The position numbers and the translations under genes were made by a program. Under the pieces are notes generated by a model. The model saw only the letters and a program-made list of their open reading frames with translations. It was not told the origin of the DNA and searched no databases. From Marinomonas agarivorans (GTDB lineage Bacteria; Pseudomonadota; Gammaproteobacteria; Pseudomonadales; Marinomonadaceae), in NCBI GenBank assembly GCA_002173415.2, contig NHNK02000016.1, forward strand, positions 1 to 64,000: 64,000 bases of DNA, given 5' to 3'. Every line of letters begins with the position of its first letter. The first letter of the stretch is position 1. Positions 58,775 to 64,000 of this stretch are shown in pieces.

Positions 58775-58795
58775 ATTTCGTAAATAAAACGAAAT
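58775..58795. promoter_or_regulatory. Second inverted repeat upstream of the peroxidase gene
   Basis: ATTTCGT-AAATAAA-ACGAAAT, perfect 7-bp arms with a 7-nt centre, about 115 nt before the peroxidase ATG. Candidate operator. Confidence 0.4.
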
Positions 58796-58905
58796 TCGTA
58801 ACTGAATAAACCGTTTATACATAATCTTAGGGTAAGGTGTTGATAATATACTAGAGTGAAACTTTGGGATAATCCAACCAAGTTACATCAAGGAAGAGTT
58901 TTGCC

Positions 58906-59139
58906 ATGATAGACAATGTGCAACAGCTTCGCTTTATTTTGCCAATAAGCAAGTTTTTTCAATAAGCCTTGCCCACTAAACAAGAAATAACAGATAGAAA
59001 ACCGTGCTTATTTCGGCCCCTCTATGCGCAATATGTGGCAATGAGTAACGGGATTTACGCAATTCATCACTATGTGATGAGGCTTGCACAAAAGCGCCAC
59101 AATTCAGTAATTATGCACCTTCTAGCAGCTAATCGGTAA
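58906..59139 (+). other. Possible short or broken gene in the 631-nt intergenic region
   Basis: The gap 58662-59292 contains one plus-strand frame open from an ATG at 58906 (AGGAAGAG upstream) to a stop at 59139, interrupted only by one TAA at 58963. It reads MIDNVQQLRFILPISKFFQ, stop, then ALPTKQEITDRK... A second in-frame ATG at 59041 gives 32 residues. No family is recognised. It may be a decayed gene, a pair of microproteins, or chance. Confidence 0.25.
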
Positions 59140-59206
59140 AGACTGGGGAAGCAACGCCCAAGGTATTTTATTCTTTTTTAATTGCTCTATTATTCACTTC
59201 ATCGAC

Positions 59207-59226
59207 AGGGCGCAAGCCCTTCTTTT
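59207..59226 (+). terminator. Compact hairpin with GCAA loop
   Basis: AGGGC-GCAA-GCCCT followed by TCTTTT. Terminator-like, yet no confirmed gene lies upstream of it on this strand, which suggests a short transcript ends here or that it attenuates the downstream small gene. Confidence 0.55.
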
Positions 59227-59292
59227 AAAAACGTTTAACGAAATGTATTAAAAGATAATTTAACGAATTAACCAATTAATGAGGTATGTATT

Positions 59293-59550
59293 ATGAAAAA
59301 TGTATTCACTGTAGCGTTATCTGTTGCGGCTCTATCTGTTTCTGCTGTGTCTTTCGCAAACGACGACACCAAACGTGAAGAAGTAAGAAGCTTGAAAGCG
59401 GGCATCGCATCTTTAGAGAAAAACCTAACAGCGCAAGGCATCGAATTTAACAAAGCGTCTGACGTTGCAACGTCTAACCTTTACTTAGAAGAGAAAGCAT
59501 TAAAAGAGCACTACGCTGACCTACAAAGCGCTTTTGACGCAGCACGTTAA
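59293..59550 (+). CDS. Small secreted helical protein
   Basis: 85 residues. A signal peptide (MKNVFTVALSVAALSVSAVSFA) is followed by a 60-residue mature helix with heptad-like spacing (REEVRSLKAGIASLEKNL, LEEKALKEHYADLQSAF), probably a coiled coil. Codon use is strongly of the highly expressed type, and a strong terminator follows. No family recognised; a periplasmic or outer-membrane-associated role is inferred only from the signal peptide. Confidence 0.8.
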   Translation: MKNVFTVALSVAALSVSAVSFANDDTKREEVRSLKAGIASLEKNLTAQGIEFNKASDVATSNLYLEEKALKEHYADLQSAFDAAR

Positions 59551-59616
59551 TCATTTGATTCGCGTCTAAGTACACTTACTCAAAGTAGAGTTGCTTGAAA
59601 TAAAGCAACGCTAAGC

Positions 59617-59657
59617 AAAAAGCCAAAGGTTCACTTTATGTGGCCTTTGGCTTTTTT
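59617..59657 (+). terminator. Intrinsic terminator after the small secreted protein
   Basis: AAAAAGCCAAAGG and CCTTTGGCTTTTT arms with a 14-nt loop, then more T residues. Confidence 0.92.
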
Positions 59658-59688
59658 GTTTTTTTAGGGAGAGAAGGTAAAAACCAGA

Positions 59689-60858
59689 CTATGAATCCAC
59701 CCCAAAAAGATCGCGGGTATACACTTTTTCTGTTACATCCAGCAAATCTTCTGTCATACGATTAGTAATAACTACATCAGACATCGCTTTAAATTCAGCC
59801 AAATCATTAACCACTTTTGAGTTAAAGAAACTTGCCTCAGCCAAAGCAGGTTCATAGACAATAACCTCAACCCCTTTTGCTTTTATACGCTTCATCACCC
59901 CTTGCATTGCCGAAGCGCGGAAATTATCCGATCCGACTTTCATAACCAAACGATACACACCAACCACCTTAGGCTTACGCTTCAAGATGGCATTCGCAAT
60001 AAAATCTTTCCGAGTGACATTCGCATCAACGATGGCGCCGATAATATTATTCGGCACCTTGTCGTAATTGGCTAATAGCTGTTTGGTGTCTTTCGGTAAA
60101 CAATAACCGCCATAGCCAAACGAGGGGTTGTTATAGTGTTTACCTATTCTTGGATCTAAGCCGATGCCATCAATAATTTGTCTAGGGTTTAAATTGTGAG
60201 TTTCGGCATAGCTGTCTAATTCATTGAAAAACGCTACTCGCATGGCAAGGTAGGTATTAGCGAACAATTTAATCGCCTCCGCCTCGGTCGAATCCGTAAA
60301 CAGTACATCAACGTCTTTTTTAATAGCCCCTTGCAATAGCAAATCTGCAAATATTTTTGCTCTCTCTGATTGTTCACCGACAATAATGCGCGAAGGGTAA
60401 AGATTGTCATACAGGGCTTTGCCCTCTCGTAAAAACTCTGGCGAGAACAATATATTAGGGCACTGGTATTTTTCTTTTACCGTATTAATAAAACCAACAG
60501 GTACGGTCGATTTCACCACCATAACGGCATCAGGGTTAATTGACATAACATCTTGAATCACAGATTCAACATAAAAGGTATTAAAAAAATTAGTCTCTGG
60601 GTCATAATCGGTTGGCGTGGCGATAATGACATAATCTGCATCTTGATAAGCAAACGCCTTATCTAACGTGGCGGTAAAGTTGGGCTCTTTTTCTTGTAGG
60701 AATGCTTCTGCATCAGCATCTTTAATGGGTGAAATGCCATTATTAAGTTGATCCACTTTTTCTGGAACGATGTCAACAGCGACCACATCATTATGTTGCG
60801 CCAGTAATAAAGCGTTTGATATTCCAACATAACCTATACCCGCAACGGCAATTTTCAT
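59689..60858 (-). CDS. ugd: UDP-glucose 6-dehydrogenase
   Basis: Oxidises UDP-glucose to UDP-glucuronate with two NAD+. 389 residues, the short E. coli-type form. The N-terminal Rossmann motif is [17 protein letters not shown] and the catalytic Cys is in [23 protein letters not shown] and [20 protein letters not shown] are also present. GGAAGAG precedes the ATG. No polysaccharide genes are adjacent in the window. Confidence 0.96.
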   Translation of the reverse strand: MKIAVAGIGYVGISNALLLAQHNDVVAVDIVPEKVDQLNNGISPIKDADAEAFLQEKEPNFTATLDKAFAYQDADYVIIATPTDYDPETNFFNTFYVESVIQDVMSINPDAVMVVKSTVPVGFINTVKEKYQCPNILFSPEFLREGKALYDNLYPSRIIVGEQSERAKIFADLLLQGAIKKDVDVLFTDSTEAEAIKLFANTYLAMRVAFFNELDSYAETHNLNPRQIIDGIGLDPRIGKHYNNPSFGYGGYCLPKDTKQLLANYDKVPNNIIGAIVDANVTRKDFIANAILKRKPKVVGVYRLVMKVGSDNFRASAMQGVMKRIKAKGVEVIVYEPALAEASFFNSKVVNDLAEFKAMSDVVITNRMTEDLLDVTEKVYTRDLFGVDS

Positions 60859-61003
60859 ACTTACTCTTCCAAAGTCATAGCAATATTGATTTAGTTAGCA
60901 GAATATAACAGAAAAATAACAGTAAGATGACAGTACAACTGCCCTTTAAGACGTATTCTTCCAGCAGAGCATATGGGTAAGAGGGGCAAGAGGAGCAACT
61001 ACC

Positions 61004-62008
61004 ATGCAGCATAAAGAAATAACCGTCACCGTTTCCCGTGGCGGCATTGTTGAGAGCAAGCATCAAATTAAAGCTGCTATTGTGTCTAATAAAGGAAACG
61101 TTCTCGACGCTTGGGGTGATATTAATATACCTGTTTATCCTCGTAGTGCCATTAAAGCGATGCAAGTTCTAAGTCTGATTGAAATGGGTGGTGCGGAAAA
61201 GTTTGGCTTCACAGAAGAGGAAATCGCCATTTGTTGCGCCTCACACAACGGCGAAAAAAAACACATACAAACCGTGCAAGCCATGCTGGAAAAACTCGAA
61301 TTAAATGAGTCTAATTTTGAATGCGGTACCCATTGGCCCATGAGGGTTGAGGCGGGATACGTCTTATCCGAGCAAGGCGAAAAACCAAATCAGCTGCACA
61401 ATAACTGCTCGGGCAAACATGCAGGCATGCTAGCCCTTGCGCAACTACTTAATGTATCACCGCAAGGTTATATTCATCTTGATCATGCGGTGCAACAACA
61501 AATTGCCAACACCATGGCAGAAATGTGTGAGTGGGACTATCTGTCTGCACCTAGCTCGCCTGATGGTTGCTCGGCTCCAACATGGGCCATCCCACTCACC
61601 AATTTGGCGTTAGCCTTTGCCAAATTCGCCGCACCAGAGTCACTGCCAGCAAAAAGAAAAACAGCCTGCGACACCATTTTTAATGCCGTAGTTAAACACC
61701 CATTTATGGTGGCAGGTACAGAACGATACTGCACAGAAATGATGCAAATATTGGGCGATAAAGCCTTTATCAAAGTAGGGGCAGAAGGTGTTTATATTGC
61801 GGCTATTCCTAGTTTGAAATTGGCCATCGCTCTCAAATGCCAAGATGGTGCTGTACGCGCCGCCGAAAATGTTATGACAGCCCTACTGGATTATGTTGGC
61901 ATTACAAAACACATAGCTGACGAAATAATGGCACCTTATCGCTCTGTTACACTCAAAAACTGGAACCAATTGAAGACAGGAGCAATAGAGTGCCATTTGG
62001 ACTCTTAA
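61004..62008 (+). CDS. Asparaginase (AsnA-II / Rhizobium etli type)
   Basis: 334 residues of the PF06089 family, distinct from the E. coli asparaginases. Segments: VTVSRGGIVESKHQIKAAIV, the catalytic SxxK in VYPRSAIKAMQ, ASHNGEKKHIQTVQ, and NNCSGKHAGMLALAQ, with conserved Cys ligands (FECGTHWPM, TACDTIF). It hydrolyses asparagine to aspartate. AAGAGGAG precedes the ATG. Divergent from ugd. Confidence 0.92.
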   Translation: MQHKEITVTVSRGGIVESKHQIKAAIVSNKGNVLDAWGDINIPVYPRSAIKAMQVLSLIEMGGAEKFGFTEEEIAICCASHNGEKKHIQTVQAMLEKLELNESNFECGTHWPMRVEAGYVLSEQGEKPNQLHNNCSGKHAGMLALAQLLNVSPQGYIHLDHAVQQQIANTMAEMCEWDYLSAPSSPDGCSAPTWAIPLTNLALAFAKFAAPESLPAKRKTACDTIFNAVVKHPFMVAGTERYCTEMMQILGDKAFIKVGAEGVYIAAIPSLKLAIALKCQDGAVRAAENVMTALLDYVGITKHIADEIMAPYRSVTLKNWNQLKTGAIECHLDS

Positions 62009-62044
62009 CCGAGTGTAAAGCGCCCAAACGAACATAAGAGCACC

Positions 62045-62896
62045 CTAGTTCAAGTAAGGAAAAAGCGATGTTACTAACTCGGTTCCCGCCTCGATACCAC
62101 CATCATTGTAAGCCTCTAGTAAAGCCGACCCAACAATCGCTACATCGGCAACGCCATTTAATGCTTGCACTTGTTCTGGTGTGCGAATACCAAAACCAAC
62201 CGCGAGGGACATTGGGTTTGTATCTGAGATGTAAGACTGAATCCCATGTATGTACTCTGCCAAAACAGTCTGGTTTGGTTTTAGTGAGTGACTTAATAAC
62301 GCGTTTTCTTTTTGTCTTTCTTTTTGCTCTTCTTTTTGTCCTGTTACGCCTGATCGACTCACGCAATAAAGCATGTCACTCGCTTGTTCAACAATCTTTT
62401 TGATTCGAATGTTCGGTGTGGCTGGTGTGACTAGCCAAATCGGAGTGACACTATATTGCTGGCAGTTTTTCTTATAGTCGTCCGCCTGTTCAATTGGCAG
62501 ATCGGGAATGATTGTTCCTGAGATACCAGCCTTAGATGCAGCATCAATAAACGCCTGTATGCCAAAACGATAGATGGGATTCAGATAACTCATGAAGAGA
62601 ATTTTGCTATTTGGGTAAGCTTGTTGTAAAGGCTCAATATCCTTTAAACATTGGGATAAATCAGGCTTATTAATGAGTGCCTGATAACAAGCATTGGCAA
62701 TGGTTGGGCCATCCGCTACTGGGTCTGAAAAGGGGAATTGTATTTCTAAAATATCCACCCCTTGAGCCAGTAATGTTTCCATCCAAGCAAGGCTTTCTTT
62801 TATCGTTGGGTAACCGTAAATGACATGCGTCATTGGCACAGGAGCCTGATAGACTGCTGCTCTTACTTGAATAAAATCATGTAATAAAGTTTTCAT
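62045..62896 (-). CDS. trpA: Tryptophan synthase alpha subunit (divergent)
   Basis: 283 residues against about 268 for typical TrpA. It cleaves indole-3-glycerol phosphate. Catalytic Glu and Asp are retained in [17 protein letters not shown], and the loop Thr in SRSGVTG. Directly after that loop motif is a [12 protein letters not shown] stretch (residues about 185-196) encoded by a 12-nt tandem repeat, which lengthens the loop that covers the active site. [11 protein letters not shown] and GSALLEAY phosphate segments are present. ATGA overlap with trpB. Confidence 0.92.
   Translation of the reverse strand: MKTLLHDFIQVRAAVYQAPVPMTHVIYGYPTIKESLAWMETLLAQGVDILEIQFPFSDPVADGPTIANACYQALINKPDLSQCLKDIEPLQQAYPNSKILFMSYLNPIYRFGIQAFIDAASKAGISGTIIPDLPIEQADDYKKNCQQYSVTPIWLVTPATPNIRIKKIVEQASDMLYCVSRSGVTGQKEEQKERQKENALLSHSLKPNQTVLAEYIHGIQSYISDTNPMSLAVGFGIRTPEQVQALNGVADVAIVGSALLEAYNDGGIEAGTELVTSLFPYLN
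62307..62342 (-). repeat. 12-nt tandem triplication in trpA loop 6
   Basis: TCTTTTTGTCTT, TCTTTTTGCTCT, TCTTTTTGTCCT on the plus strand; on the coding strand they encode QKEN, QKER and QKEE in reverse order. In frame. Confidence 0.9.
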
Positions 62897-64000
62897 AAAA
62901 CAGACTCCTTATCAAGGCTATAATCCGCTAAATAGTCTTGCAGAAAAGGCTCGAATTCCGCATCGTTAAATGCCTTGGCAACATTAAAAATATCCTTATC
63001 GCCACGCCCAGAAAGATTGACGATGATATGCTGATCTTTTGCCATAATTGGCGCTTCTTTAAACGCCATTGCTAAAGCGTGGGACGATTCCAATGCTGGG
63101 ATAATGCCTTCTTTTTTAAGCAGCAAGGTACAGGCCTCTAATGTCTCATTGTCATTGGCGTACTCCATACGGATGCGCTTTGTTTCGGTCAGATGAGCCA
63201 CAATAGGTGACACACCCACATAGTCCAAACCTGCAGCAATTGAGTGAGTGCTTTGCAACTGTCCATTATCGTCTTGCAGAAAAATAGTGGCAAAGCCTTG
63301 AGCAATGCCGATAGAGCCTAAATTATGGGATAAACGAACAGAGTGATCGCCTAACGCCATACTTTTTCCTGCAGCTTCAACACCAACCAACTCAACCTCA
63401 TCGTCAACAAAAGGGGTAAATAGCCCCAAGGCATTTGAGCCGCCACCCACACACGCATACAAACGATCTGGCAATTTTCTTATTTGAGTGAGTGACTGCT
63501 CTCTGGCTTCCTGGCCAATAACAGATTGAAAAAACGTCACCATTTCAGGGAAAGGCGCACAACCACAAGCCGTACCAATGAGGTAGTGAGTGTCTTCATA
63601 ATTTGCTGACCAATCGCGCAGCGCTTCATCAAGCGCATCTTTTAAGGTTTGCGACCCAGTGGTAACAGGCACCACCTTCGCACCTAGCTGCTTCATCCAA
63701 AACACATTTGGGTATTGGCGAGCCACGTCTTTTGCCCCCATATAAATGGTGCACTCCAAGCCCAATCTTGCAGCAACCAATGCGGTCGCAATGCCATGTT
63801 GACCGGCACCTGTTTCGGCGATGACGCGCTTCTTCCCCATGCGCTTGACCAACAAACCTTGGCCAATCACATTATTCATCTTGTGGGCGCCTGAGTGATT
63901 TAAATCCTCACGCTTTAAATAGATTTGCGCGCCACCGAGATGATTCGTTAGGTTTTCACAATGGGTGAGAGGCGTTGGCCGACCAGAATATTGCTGCCAT
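62893..64000 (-). CDS. trpB: Tryptophan synthase beta subunit, partial (divergent)
   Basis: The reading frame enters from the right edge, so the N-terminus is missing; the first visible residues are [23 protein letters not shown]-dependent condensation of indole and serine. The PLP lysine is in [11 protein letters not shown], the catalytic Glu in [11 protein letters not shown], the phosphate loop in GGGSNALG and the pyridine-contact Ser region in NLSGRGDKD. Two otherwise near-invariant motifs are altered: GPHP reads GCAP (near 63550-63576), and GP(E/Q)HA reads SPIVA (near 63191-63212). Overlaps trpA by ATGA. Confidence 0.9.
   Translation of the reverse strand, partial: WQQYSGRPTPLTHCENLTNHLGGAQIYLKREDLNHSGAHKMNNVIGQGLLVKRMGKKRVIAETGAGQHGIATALVAARLGLECTIYMGAKDVARQYPNVFWMKQLGAKVVPVTTGSQTLKDALDEALRDWSANYEDTHYLIGTACGCAPFPEMVTFFQSVIGQEAREQSLTQIRKLPDRLYACVGGGSNALGLFTPFVDDEVELVGVEAAGKSMALGDHSVRLSHNLGSIGIAQGFATIFLQDDNGQLQSTHSIAAGLDYVGVSPIVAHLTETKRIRMEYANDNETLEACTLLLKKEGIIPALESSHALAMAFKEAPIMAKDQHIIVNLSGRGDKDIFNVAKAFNDAEFEPFLQDYLADYSLDKESVL

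Overview
The window looks like a chromosomal segment of a marine gammaproteobacterium of the Oceanospirillales, most likely Marinomonas or a close relative. This is inferred from the Crc/PyrE pair, the radC-rpmB-rpmG-mutM / coaBC-dut-argB neighbourhood (similar to Pseudomonas), SlmA, Fis with DusB, Coq7, and the overall base composition; no rRNA or tRNA gene is present to confirm it. Almost all of it is ordinary single-copy core genome, with accessory stretches near 14-23 kb, 38-48.7 kb and 51-59 kb.

Layout. 0-2.5 kb: a minus-strand operon lipoprotein > DUF2333 protein > GNAT acetyltransferase. 2.8-12.9 kb: plus-strand housekeeping genes dsbD, aroQ, accBC, prmA, a zinc-ribbon/DUF3426 membrane protein, dusB-fis, purH-purD. 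14.3-23.2 kb: signalling and accessory genes, including a 7TM-DISM hybrid kinase that appears catalytically dead, HIT protein, coq7, pdxH, an HGSNAT-like membrane protein, an orphan CofD-like protein, and a tight pair made of a receiver-CheC protein and a PAS-GGDEF protein with a destroyed GGDEF motif. 23.3-32.1 kb: yeaD, crc/pyrE divergent, slmA, argB, dut, coaBC, radC, rpmB-rpmG, mutM. 32.3-38.5 kb: a complete nucleoside-type BMP ABC importer ending in cytidine deaminase, then an oxidoreductase.

40-48.7 kb is a type I restriction-modification island. The order is hsdM, a probable gene remnant, a small tail-anchored protein, hsdS, a self-inhibited Fic enzyme with a winged helix, and hsdR. 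The last three are translationally coupled by overlapping start/stop codons. It is followed by a trpR-trpE-trpG operon with a clear TrpR operator, so repressor and target appear to be co-regulated. 51.5-58.7 kb carries a secreted beta-amylase with a CBM20 starch-binding domain, a VOC/AraC pair, ycaQ, and a di-haem cytochrome c peroxidase directly followed by a chemoreceptor. The right end has ugd, an asparaginase and a trpBA pair. That TrpB lacks two otherwise conserved motifs and its TrpA has a repeat-encoded insertion in the catalytic loop.

A recurring structural theme is short tandem duplications of 11-23 nt. At least twelve occur in the window, and several sit exactly at stop codons or inside coding linkers.
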